Source: Pseudo-nitzschia pungens
Taxonomy: Eukaryota; Bacillariophyta; Bacillariophyceae; Bacillariales; Bacillariaceae
Reading direction: 5' to 3'
Assembly (NCBI GenBank): GCA_037355855.1
Contig: CM074762.1
Span: 2,542,001 to 2,606,000 of the forward strand
DNA length: 64,000 nt
The notes beneath the pieces were generated by a model. That model was not told the DNA's origin, ran no database searches, and was given only the letters and a program-made list of their open reading frames with translations. A program made the position numbers and the translations under genes. Within the stretch, counting starts at the first letter, position 1; each line of letters begins with the position of its first letter. Of the stretch, positions 10,613 to 21,000 are shown piece after piece.

Positions 10613-12367
10613 CTACAATGACATAGATGAATCGTCATCTAAGTCGTCATGATCATCGTCAGTAAAGTCGTCGTCGTCGCTGTTGCCCTCGTCATCTTCT
10701 TCTCTATCCAAAGCCTCATCAGAAAGATCGAGGTAACTATCCACTTCTACCAAGACCCACACAAGTAAAATGGTCGACAGGAAGGAATCTAGTCCTCCAC
10801 ATAAAATAAATACGGGTGACGTTAGGAGACACGCCTTTACGAGTCGACCACGGTGTATCATATTTTCATCTTGCATGGCCTTCAGTTTTTGGAATTTTGA
10901 TTCGAGACGTCGGTTTTTCGAAGCATACCGTTCATTTTGTTGGCGCAACTCTTCGATGTCTTGACCTAGTTTTACAGCGAGTTGCTGAGCTGTTTTCTTT
11001 TCGTCGTCTTCTTTTTCATCAACTTCATGGTTACTATGTTTGTCTTTGGTGTTTGTTCCGTCAAAGGCATCACCGCCGTCCCCTTTTTTCGCCGGAGATG
11101 CGGTGCCAGCCCCCCGGTTGCCTTTTTTTGATGTTCCTGTGTTCGGAGGTGCAAAAGAAGCAGGGCTTGCAGTAATAGCGACCACTTCTTTTGGAGGCAC
11201 CATAATGGAATGTCCGGAACCAACACCAACGCCGGTATTATCCTCATCGCTGTCGTAGACCAAAGATCTCGCACCTTCAAGTGAGTTACCAATCGACAAA
11301 GATTTGTCTGCCGAGTGTGATGAACCATAGCTACTCATCCTGGTATATTGTGTGCTACCGGACGAAACACCGGCAGCACGACCCTTGCTATGGTTAGACA
11401 TCAGCTCACTATCGACACCTGGAACAGTCTTCTTGTTTCCAAAGAATTTTGATTCATACCTAATCTCGTCACCGACTTTGTATTTGTGTTCTAACGGAAG
11501 GCAGTCTCCGTAACCATGAACCTGTTTCGCCCGATGCTGATTAGTGTGGACGTCGACTTCGATATTAACACTGACGCCTATAATATCCTCATCGGGATCG
11601 ATTGCAGAGAATTGCACTATGTCTTCTTCATCGTCACTGTCGAAAAGAGGTGGAAGCAAAGAGTTTGCCGTGGCCACTGAAGTCGGCGAATATTTATCGT
11701 CTTCATCTTCGTCATCGACGCAATCAGCATACACGTTGCTTTCGTCTCTCGTTCCTTTGTCCCCCGTGAACGTATCGACCCCCAATTGCTTTGTCGTCTT
11801 CTTTGATTTACTTTTCGAGCCTTTCCCTCTTGCTAGTTCTACTCCTGCTATCGTTGCTGCCACCCCTAAGTCACTTTGTTTAGGAGAAATATCAGACGGC
11901 GGAAGGGGAATTGGGATGTTCGGAAGCGATACAATGCTAGAATCGAAGGACAGTTCGACGCTTTTGCTTGTGTTGTTGGAAGATGGAGACGTATTCTCCT
12001 TCTCCTGGCCCCGACGCAAGCCACTCCTGCGTTGATGACCACTCGAGTTGTTCAAGATGGCATTGCACGATTTTTGCAAACGCTTCATGATCGGTGACTT
12101 TTTGGGTGGCGACTGCGACTTCGACTTCTTGGTCTCGGTGGTCTGGGACACAGCATTCGTAGACTCTTCTCGAAAGGACCTTATTACGGATCTCGACCTC
12201 GACCGTGACCGCCGTCTCGACCTCGGAGAAAGAGAAAAGGATCGGCGTGATCGCGAGCTTCGATCGCTGGATTCACTAGAGCAGCTCATGTCGTCTGCGG
12301 AATGGACGGTTCCAATAACCTCCCTATCATGTTTGCTGACTAATGGCAACGGCAATCGGATTTTCAT
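10613..12367 (-). CDS. Low-complexity protein with coiled coil and C-terminal hydrophobic segment
   Basis: A single-exon ORF of 584 aa from the first ATG (12367); the open frame extends slightly further upstream without an ATG. Order of parts: a short N-terminal region; an Arg-Ser-rich block (about 35-70, alternating R and S as in RS domains); a long Ser/Asp-rich low-complexity region; YKVGDEIRYESKFFGNK in the middle; a predicted coiled coil near residues 449-500 (DIEELRQQNERYASKNRRLE); a hydrophobic stretch of about 35 residues (VKACLLTSPVFILCGGLDSF through LLVWVLVEV); and a highly acidic tail. No known family was recognised. Inference: a membrane-anchored protein with its coiled coil and acidic tail on either side of a hairpin or single span. 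Rich trinucleotide runs (GAC/GAT) encode the acidic tail. Confidence 0.75.
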   Translation of the reverse strand: MKIRLPLPLVSKHDREVIGTVHSADDMSCSSESSDRSSRSRRSFSLSPRSRRRSRSRSRSVIRSFREESTNAVSQTTETKKSKSQSPPKKSPIMKRLQKSCNAILNNSSGHQRRSGLRRGQEKENTSPSSNNTSKSVELSFDSSIVSLPNIPIPLPPSDISPKQSDLGVAATIAGVELARGKGSKSKSKKTTKQLGVDTFTGDKGTRDESNVYADCVDDEDEDDKYSPTSVATANSLLPPLFDSDDEEDIVQFSAIDPDEDIIGVSVNIEVDVHTNQHRAKQVHGYGDCLPLEHKYKVGDEIRYESKFFGNKKTVPGVDSELMSNHSKGRAAGVSSGSTQYTRMSSYGSSHSADKSLSIGNSLEGARSLVYDSDEDNTGVGVGSGHSIMVPPKEVVAITASPASFAPPNTGTSKKGNRGAGTASPAKKGDGGDAFDGTNTKDKHSNHEVDEKEDDEKKTAQQLAVKLGQDIEELRQQNERYASKNRRLESKFQKLKAMQDENMIHRGRLVKACLLTSPVFILCGGLDSFLSTILLVWVLVEVDSYLDLSDEALDREEDDEGNSDDDDFTDDDHDDLDDDSSMSL

Positions 12368-13602
12368 GCTTATGCCGTTCGATGTCACGGAAGATTAGTA
12401 TCGATGCTTGAATCGCAAGCGTTAGCCGCTTTCACTCTTGCATCCAATCGTGTTCTCCACTCGATTCATCCAGAGACAAGATTTCGGTTTCAATTCGAGT
12501 CGAAGAGCACCAGTATTGAGAATTGAAGCATAGAATGCTCAAGGCAATACAAGTTCAATACAATGAGAATGGTTGCATAGAATAACGAATAACGATACTA
12601 TCGTTATCTTTAGCTCTTGTGAGAAGGAAAGAAGCAAGAACCGATCACCATCAACCATCAACGAACAACTTCGAGCATTTCCGTTTTAAAAGTGCTCTGA
12701 AGCCAAGCTCAACGCGGGACATAACATGTAGGACTAATAGTAAATACTCCTAGTAAATAATAGTGGAGCTTGTCGGTTTTCGGTTGGCCCTGGACAAATC
12801 AAATGCTTGAATTCCAAATAGAACTTCAATACCAAGATTTCATTGGTTACCCAAACGGGCATCGCAGTGCGAAATCAGGTATGAGTATGTGCGTCGATCG
12901 AGAGTAGGGTGAAAGAATAAAGACGCCCCTGCGCTCATTTTTTACATTTGAATCAACAAAATGCTTGTTTGAAAAAATAATCATGATACGAACATACCAG
13001 TACTACAAAATTCTTATCAGCTGTCCCCCTGTTCTACGTCCCCGACTAGTAATTTCTACTGAAACCCGGGGACAGCTGATAGGAATTTTGTAGTAAAAAA
13101 TAAGATGGCATCTCCATACCGGTAGATGCCGGAACCTCGCAGTGAAAAGCCGTTATAAACACTACAACCAGAAGAAAACAAAAGAAGCAGAGATCCATGA
13201 ATTAATTGAGATGAAACGCAACGGAACTTGCCCGATCTCAATTGGCTGCAATATTTGCGTTGAATTTGCAGGAATCGATTCCGATGTAGCGGCGACCAAA
13301 AACCTAGACGAGATGACTATTTTTGCTTCGTTTCGCATCTGTACTATTCAGTTTTGTTGTATTCTTCTTGTCGACATTAAATCCATCTGCAATTGCAGAA
13401 TTTCCGATCGTCATCTCGCAGAACAAAAAAAGATCATGGCGAAAACAAACTCGTTGTACGAAAGGGATCGATTTTTACTGTTCATGACACGTGAACAGCT
13501 CACAATATTGCTCAGTAAAGCCTCATTCAAGGGAATGATCGTTTCGCCAATTGTTTGAAATTTAGTTTTGTCCGAAGTGCTCGGATCTTTAATTGTTGAC
13601 CT
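12368..13602. other. Intergenic, about 1.2 kb
   Basis: This lies between the start of the coiled-coil gene and the 3' end of the HDAC gene, both on the minus strand. It contains the inverted repeat at 13001-13095 and a TACCGGTA at 13117-13124. A 138-aa plus-strand open frame (13142-13558) has no recognisable domain and I do not call it. Confidence 0.6.
13001..13095. repeat. Long inverted repeat (28-bp arms, 39-nt loop), MITE-like
   Basis: The left arm 13001-13028 and right arm 13068-13095 are reverse complements at 27 of 28 positions; the one difference would be a G-U pair in RNA. Both ends carry TA, so the unit can also be read as a 91-nt element (13003-13093) starting CTACAAAATTC and flanked by a TA target duplication, as for Tc1/mariner-type MITEs. 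Alternatively it is a hairpin RNA precursor. I saw no second copy in this window. Confidence 0.8.
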
Positions 13603-15256
13603 TTATTGCTGTGACAAACGGCTCAAAAACTCATGAGCTCCAAAATATACATTGGCATGGGTCTCTATAATGGGTTTCCATGCATCGTCTCGCTTTGGAT
13701 ATCCTCCCCCCATGCAAATCACTAAGGGAACGTCCAGGTCGCGGACAAACTCGTACACCAGCTCGTTTCGTCGTCCCACTGCCTCGGGCGACAAATTCAT
13801 ACGCCCGAGCCTATCATCTTCCAACACATCGACACCGGCTTGAAATATGACCAAATCCCATTTGTGTTGGGTGCCTTCCCGATTGTGCTCCAGCCGAAAG
13901 CGTTTCAACCAATGATTCAGGGTCATTAGATAGGCTTGATCCTTGCAGCCAATAGGCAATTCGATATCGAGATCCGAGTCTTGTTTTGGTGAGAAGTAAT
14001 TTCCGGAACAGTGCATGGAAAACGTAAACACGCGATCCGCATGTTTCTTATGAATCGCGGTACCCTCGGCCGAGTCTCCGTTCTGAAACAGAACAGCATT
14101 GCCATTGCCCTGATGCACATCCAGATCGATCATTAATACATTGTTCTTGAGAACATCTGGGTAACGATCCAACACGACGTTTGCCGCTACCGCCATGTCC
14201 GAGAAAACGCTGAAGCCCTCTCCGTAATCGTGAAAGGCGTGATGGGTCCCCCCGGCGATGTGCGCTGCCCAGCAAGGCTGAGTCGATTGACTATTGTTCC
14301 GTATTCGCCGTCTCTGTTCCTCGCAGACAAAACAAGCAGCCGCCAGAGTGCCCCCAACCGAACTAAGGGCACGTTCCACCCCTTCCGTCGACCAGGGGAA
14401 ACCAACGTTGCGCTGTTCTTGTTCGGTTTGATCGCCCCGCAAAAATCGCTGTATATATGTAGGATCATGCGTAGTAGACAACTCATCGAAGGTGGCAAGA
14501 GGCGAAACTTGAAATTCTATCGCATACGAAAGATCGAAATACAAGTATTTCGTTGTAGTGCAGTGATGGTGTCAGCTTAACTTTGGATGATTTTTCAGTT
14601 AGCAATCACGTCAAGAGTACTTTTTCAAGATATTGAATATGTAAATCATCCCATCAATCGCACTCGCATGGAGATCTATGCTACTCACCGCAATTGACAC
14701 TTTCTCGTTTCTCTTGAGGAAGATTTGATATCAGCTCTTGAATTCGCTCTCGAACCTTTCTGTATTTTCCCATGGGGAACCGATGGCGAGGTGGTAGTTT
14801 AACTTCATACACGTCATTATAGTACATTCGAAAAGTTGGGCCCTCGTGTTTTGATTCTGAGTCGGCAATGGAAGCAGTCGAAGATTTGTCCCTGGGAACA
14901 AATTCGGGGTGAGATGATGTGGAACTAAATGCAACCATTTTCGTATCGCGAAAATGACGTGAGTTGGAAAAACGTTCGCTTCGCTGACTCTTTGAACTGT
15001 GTCGATGGACTACAATGTTTTCGCCGTCTAACTGAATAGGGAAAAGGTGGTGGCGATGGTTGTGATAATGGCGGCGATACTGCGATGGGAATGACGCCGA
15101 TGATGCCGATGGAAAGGCAATCGAAGTCTGCGCCGACATGACCGGTATCCCTATCGCTCGACGGAGGCTGAAATGAGAACATCTCCAGTGATGATTCCAA
15201 CAAGATGCTGGGGAGGAAACTCCGTAGAACGCGGCAGGTAGGTTGTAGAGCTTCAT
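13603..15256 (-). CDS. Histone deacetylase family protein
   Basis: Exon 1 (15256-14689) and exon 2 (14516-13603) join in phase 1 across a 172-nt intron (donor GCG|GTGAGT, acceptor GATAG) to give 493 aa; the join reads SVNC-EFQVSPLATF. Exon 1 carries a roughly 145-residue Ser/His/Arg-rich N-terminal extension and then the family start HRFPMGKYRKVRERI. Exon 2 has AGGTHHAFHDYGEGF with the catalytic His pair, the zinc-ligand motif DLDVHQGNG, the third ligand in FQAGVDVLEDDRLG, and GGGYPKR near the end. The HRFPM...KY start resembles bacterial-type and class IV deacetylases rather than class I RPD3. The long basic N-terminus could be an organelle-targeting sequence; it lacks the AFAP plastid junction. 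Substrate could be histone, other acetyl-lysine proteins or acetylated small molecules. Confidence 0.9.
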
Positions 15257-15898
15257 CGTCCGATATGGGAATCCGTTCTCTTCTTATTACTTCGTATTTG
15301 CTGTCATTGAAGGTATTTATGAGGGATATCACCAAATAACTTAATTTGGCATTGCGGTGTGAGGTATTTTCCCTCTAGCCCTGTTTTATGAAAGGGTTTC
15401 TCTAAAGTAGATCATGCAATACAGGTACCGCAACTAGTGCATGCTTGCATTGCCTCGATCGATGAGTTCGGAAGGTGGTGCAGATTGCAGATACAGGAAG
15501 AATCAGAAGTAGCCTTACTGCACTCGACCTCATCGTTTGTCTTACAGCAATCATCACGTCATTCGTGATGTTTTCCTTACATAATTAAATAAGCCTTCTG
15601 ATCTCGTCATCGGAAAATCAAAAACTGAAACAATCATCTGAAACAATTTGGCGCGCCATTATCTTTTACACATTCGTCTTCGAACATGAAGTAAGGTTAA
15701 GCCTTACTGACTAACCTTACCTCGTACAAGCATTCTAGATTGAAAGCGGTTCTACCGTAGCCTTTCATCTCTCATCTCAAAATCGCAACCGATCGCCCAG
15801 ATCACATTTGACCTTCAAAAAATTATGATTTTTTGAAGTGCAAAGTACGAGAAATCACTCTGTTCCGCCAGATTGTCACCATCATTTCTGAATATTGG
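15257..15898. other. Divergent promoter region, HDAC / methyltransferase-like gene
   Basis: No coding sequence is supported. It contains an E2F-like TTTGGCGCGCC at 15647-15657 and a nested GTAAGGTTAAGCCTTAC / TAACCTTACC cluster at about 15690-15722 that is itself partly palindromic. These words recur in other gaps of the window. Confidence 0.6.
15647..15657. promoter_or_regulatory. E2F-like site TTTGGCGCGCC
   Basis: This matches the E2F/DP consensus TTTSSCGC. It lies 390 nt upstream of the HDAC ATG and 242 nt upstream of the methyltransferase-like ATG. Sequence match only. Confidence 0.35.
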
Positions 15899-17752
15899 AT
15901 GAGAACGACAAAGTTAGTGAATAGTGCATTACTTCAAAGATATCTGCCTCGTACGAATCCCTCGAATGATTCGATAACAAGATCTTTCCGACAATCGTGG
16001 CTGCAAACGAAAAGAACAGGAATTCCAAAGAACTTCCGAGACAAAAATATTACAAGATTCAAAGCAGAGACGGCGTCTTCAGTCCTTAATGGAGAGGTGC
16101 CTGTCGAGTCTAAATCCAAATCAATGATGGTTCGATTGAGCGATGGGTCGAAGTCGTTGTCGCTGTCGTCCTCCTCGATAGTGGTCTCGGGAATTCTATT
16201 TTCGCGCTCCGTCCGTTCTTCCTTCGCCTCGTTCACAGTTGCACCCATCGGGCCATCCTCGTCTTCAGCGACTACAGATCCTCATACGTCAGAAAATAAT
16301 CAATCGCCGCCCGAATCGCCTTTTCTAGTGCGGCTTCAGTTCATGGATAACGTTCAGGAATTAAGATCCTTTTGCAGGAAGCAGTACAAAATCGGCGATC
16401 AGATTGACTTTTTGTACACAGAGAAGGGACGCTGGGAGGGATCGTCATCATCTGTGAAGCAGTCGTTGGATAAATCATTGGATACAACAGCTCACAACGA
16501 TGCGGCCGAACAAAGGTGGAGCCAGAAACCCCGTTGGGTCATCGACTTACACTCTACAACTGAGGCTCAAAGATCGATGCTACTACGCCAGTCTCGTGTC
16601 TGGAACATGAAAGATTGCCAGCAATATCAACTACAGTACATACCGAAACGGAAGCAACAGCAACATCAGGACCTGAAACTCCAAAAAAATAAGAAGAACA
16701 ACAGAGATGATAGCAAGAAACCAAAGTCCAATGAACACGACGCTTCTTCGCCTTCGAATGCCACAGATGACAATCGGCACAACGACAACGGCCACGGTGG
16801 AGGGAAAGAAAAGCGATTACAAGCTCAAGAGTTGGTGAGCTTTTTCATGAATGTTATCCGTAGCAAAGTAGAATCTGATCGACAGAGGATTTCTTGTCAG
16901 GATATTAGCACAACTACATCACTGAACCGAAACGAAATTGAACTAAGTGTTCGGGAATGGTTCAATCGGGGCGATGGAGTTTTGGATGTAGCAGGAGGTT
17001 GTGGCCATGTTTCCATGGCTCTAGGAATGAATGGAATCTTCAGCACGGTTGTAGATGCTCGATCCAGCGTTGGTAAACTACCCGGGAGAGATCGCAAAAT
17101 ATGGAAGAGAAGTCTCATGAACAAACACACAACCAACAGAAAACAACAGCAAGTGCCTGGTACAAAAGGGCCAACTCAAAATCCTCCATTTAAATTCGAG
17201 TATTGCCAAACAGTTGTCCCGGCACCACCTGTCGTCCCGTTCAAAAGTCAGCAAGCTTGGTTTGGTTCCAAACCCGATGGTTACGATGCAAGTTTTCGCC
17301 ATCCCGACGAGGAAGACATTCCAGTCATGGTTGCAACGGCTATACGCAGTAATGATAGTATCCAACACACAACACCCCACTATCAATCAGAAAAAAGCAA
17401 TGCTTCCAACGATGAAGAAAGTTTTCAGCTGATCGAAGACTCGATATCACAACCACCATCGACATCTCTGATGTTGCATCGACAGGCATCGGCTTTGGTA
17501 GCACTCCATCCCGACGAGGCCACAGGCGAAATCGTCGAACAGGCGGTGAAGCATCGCATTCCATTCGTTGTTGTGCCTTGTTGTGTCTTTGCTCGTTTAT
17601 TCCCTCATCGAAAAACCAAGGATGGACGAAGTGTGAGTAGTTATGATGATTTACTCGACTTTTTACAAGACCAGGATCCTAGCATACAACGCACCAAACT
17701 CTCTTTTGGAGGCAAAAATTATGCGCTATGGAGTATGTTTCCGGATGGATGA
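15899..17752 (+). CDS. SAM-dependent methyltransferase-like protein
   Basis: A single exon of 617 aa from the first ATG of the frame. Residues about 361-373 read VLDVAGGCGHVSMAL, a motif-I SAM-binding loop. The C-terminal part has ALHPDEATGEIVEQA followed by FVVVPCCVFARLFPHR (about 555-570) and FGGKNYALWS near the end, a block I associate with a eukaryotic methyltransferase-like family of unknown substrate. The N-terminus (MRTTKLVNSALLQRYLPRTN) is basic and Ser/Leu-rich, compatible with a mitochondrial presequence, and the first 250 residues are low complexity with a Lys/Gln/Asn-rich stretch between residues 250 and 300. Inference: an RNA or protein methyltransferase; the acceptor cannot be told from sequence. 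Confidence 0.75.
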   Translation: MRTTKLVNSALLQRYLPRTNPSNDSITRSFRQSWLQTKRTGIPKNFRDKNITRFKAETASSVLNGEVPVESKSKSMMVRLSDGSKSLSLSSSSIVVSGILFSRSVRSSFASFTVAPIGPSSSSATTDPHTSENNQSPPESPFLVRLQFMDNVQELRSFCRKQYKIGDQIDFLYTEKGRWEGSSSSVKQSLDKSLDTTAHNDAAEQRWSQKPRWVIDLHSTTEAQRSMLLRQSRVWNMKDCQQYQLQYIPKRKQQQHQDLKLQKNKKNNRDDSKKPKSNEHDASSPSNATDDNRHNDNGHGGGKEKRLQAQELVSFFMNVIRSKVESDRQRISCQDISTTTSLNRNEIELSVREWFNRGDGVLDVAGGCGHVSMALGMNGIFSTVVDARSSVGKLPGRDRKIWKRSLMNKHTTNRKQQQVPGTKGPTQNPPFKFEYCQTVVPAPPVVPFKSQQAWFGSKPDGYDASFRHPDEEDIPVMVATAIRSNDSIQHTTPHYQSEKSNASNDEESFQLIEDSISQPPSTSLMLHRQASALVALHPDEATGEIVEQAVKHRIPFVVVPCCVFARLFPHRKTKDGRSVSSYDDLLDFLQDQDPSIQRTKLSFGGKNYALWSMFPDG

Positions 17753-18020
17753 CTGATCGATGCAAGCGTGTCAGAATGCATCGTGAAAGAATCTGAATTG
17801 GCGGTGTACGCGTTTTCCACTAATGCAGTTTTTCAGTGACGGAATTGCTGATTGAAAAAAAGACATTTCGATTAGCACGACGTGTAGAATGGATATGGTG
17901 TTCAATGCGTAGAATGTGTTAAGAATCATTCTTATTTCTAGTCTTGTTAAAGCACATGCATTTTAGCGGAATGGAAAAATCACAAAATTTTTGAGGATGT
18001 GCAATCTGGTGCCCTATTTT

Positions 18021-21000
18021 CTATGGCAGGAGTCGGCTTAAAACTCTCTTGGTAACGTAATTCTTTCGATCTCTGTCGTAGCGGCCGCGATGCTTGCCCG
18101 TGGCAAACTCGGTGCGATGATAGTTTTCAATTAATTCCTGCGAGCGACCAAGTTCAAATGATGCACTCTCTTCAAGAGTCTGCAGAATCCTATCGACAGA
18201 TAGTTGCAAGGCCTCTTGATGAGCTTCTGCTCGGTTTGCAGCATCCGATGACGCTTTGATAGAATCCAGAACAATCGATGCGATTTCTTCCGTCATAATC
18301 GTGCCCTCATCGTCAATTCGTTCCACTTCGTCTTCGTCAACGCTTGTTGGTCCAAATATAGACACCAGTCTGGCCTTTATCGACTTGAGAAAGGATTTGT
18401 TCGAGTCGTCAAATAAAGAGCTTCGCACAACTGAACTCTTTCTGTTTGCATCCTTCAAAAGAGAACCTAACGTCTGGCCTTTTCTAAGATTTTGGAGTGC
18501 TTCCAATCGGTTTGATACCTCATCTGAAAGGCAATCAATCATCGTGTCGGCCTGGAAAGGCAACAGAGAGTATACTTCTAGGATACGTCGAATTTCATCC
18601 GCGGTCAATTTTTCAGATAAGTCCACTACAAGTGCCGCAAGGGTATTCAACATTTCCTGAGTCATGCTAGAAATCTCCTGCTGTACTGATATCGTTTTGG
18701 TGACATCGGTTTCGGCTACGGGATCGCCCTCTTCATTATTTGAATGTGATAGCGAGTCGTCATTTAGTGCTTCTTTCTTCTTTGAACTGGTCATCGTATC
18801 TTCCTCTAGCATTCCAATTGCTTCGGCTATACTGCACAGCTCACTTCCTGTCGAAACATTCTGAAGTTTATTGTTCATTCTGGTCAAGACTGCAAGGAGG
18901 AAGGGTTGCTCGTCAGGTGTCATTTTTAGCAACACAAATCCTCGAACAAGTCGTTCCAAAGCTGCGAGGTTCAATGATCTCACTCGTATATTTCGCAACA
19001 AGGGCTGGACAGATACCAGGCGAGTTTTTTTGCTTGATAGATTCTTTCCATTATAAGCCGGCATGCACTTCACCCCCATCTCACCTAAAGTCCAAATCAA
19101 TGTGCTTAGCTCGGACGACGATGCTGACCTAATATCGATCAAAGTTCCATGTTGACCGTCACTTTCCAAAACATCATTCAGCACTTTCACGACTTGCCGA
19201 GCAAATAACCCGATGATTAGTTCCCTTCCATTTTCATTGACATCACTCACGACTACAGCTTCACAGAGTCTTACAATGTCGCGGATAGAACACTCTCTCA
19301 TAAGCCGCGCATTTTTCGAGGACAACAGTCGAACAGCCACACGAGTGAATGTCCAACCTCCTCTTAGATATGAATGTTTTTTGGATAACTTTTGAAAACC
19401 ACACGCAGCTTTGCACAAAGTCGATGGATCTATCACGAGATCTCGTAATTTGGGGCGTTGGGGACGACCCAATGGCGCTAATGCGATGTCATCTTCATCA
19501 TCGTCATCGTTAACAGTTTGTTCAAGGATGGGCAGATTGGCTCTAGGTCTTCCAAAAAATGTCGAAAATAATGAACTTTCGACATTCGATTCAACTGACG
19601 CAACATCATTGGCAAAATCAACTCTCTCCCACCGATGCAATGAATGCTCGGCCGTCGCCAAGATTCTTCCGAGAGCCATTGTGTCAAGAGAGTCAAGCAT
19701 ATCCAGATTAGACTCATTGATCTCGAGATGTGCCCAGGCGATTCTCACTAAAGTCTCGGTTGAAAAAAGTGCCAAATTTTCCGAAGCCGTTCTGAGGGCC
19801 TTCCGCGCCAAGAAAAAATTGCTCATTTCATGCCCCGTCGCATCTTGCTGTGCTGATGCATGAGTAGAAGCTGTACATGCGATTGCCCACATAATTCGAC
19901 CCAGTTCAGGAGGTTGAAAAATACGCAGTAGAGGGTATTTAGCCGTGCGTTGAAGAGCGTGATCAGCAATCCATCGTGTAATGGACAAAGAAGGAGCATC
20001 GTGATTCTCCCCGTCGTACCTCGCAATAGCCCAGGCAAGATTGGATAGATCTGTTCCGGATAATCCCGAGATGCCATCTGGTCCAAGCCTCCAAAGAAGC
20101 TCGATAATATCGCTGACGATATGCACCCTCAAGGGATCTCTTAATTCTGTTACCGACCAGGCAATACTGGCCAAGTCGTGAGGACTAAAGATTCGCTGAC
20201 GACATCTTTCAGGTGAATTACTCAAAACATCGACATCACTAGCGACGGAATTCCCTTCGATAACCGATGCTGGGGCCACCATCACCTCGGTTTCTACTAT
20301 GATGGCCTCCTCCTCGTCGCCCTCAGTCGATGCCAACAATGTCGCTGCATCCACAACTTCCACTTCTTGATTATTTGTGCCGCTAGTAACAATTGCATTT
20401 GTATTCATCGCGATGCTTTCTTTCGGGACCGGTGAGCTTTCCTCGAAGTAATCTGAGGGATTCATGGAGGATGAGTCGTCTTCCGATGCAAGTAATGCCG
20501 CCGCATCGACGACCTCAACTAGCGTTACTTCTTCGTTGATTGATTCCTTCTCAATTGCTGTTTCGTGTTGTGGGTGTAGATTGCTGTTTTCGTTCTCAAA
20601 TAGATCCTCTCTGAGCCACTCGGTCAAACGATCATAAGCCGTCTCCCGAAGTGTCAATGCCGTCTCAGATAGATTGACCTCGTCCTTGTCTTTCGTTGAC
20701 GTCGTATTGCTTCCATGCAGTGCCAATGCCCAAAGAATATCAGTAACTTCGACCGGTGATAACCAATCGAGAAAGGCATCTTTATCATCCATATCCAAAG
20801 AGGCACTGACAATTTTTGTTTTGCGGCTTCCTGGCAAAGCATCCTCTTCCTTTTCTTCTTCTGCCTCTATTGCCTCGGAATGGGCCAATCTATCAACGAC
20901 ATCGCTGCTCCCTATTGCTGGACTTTTATCCGGTTGGTACTCGGCTTCTTGAGCACGACGGCGTAAATCTACCGGGTCTTGGCACAAAATGGAACAACAT

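Noticed and set aside
13142..13558. 138-aa plus-strand open frame
   Set aside because: No ATG-supported domain, no splice partner; most likely chance in AT-rich DNA.
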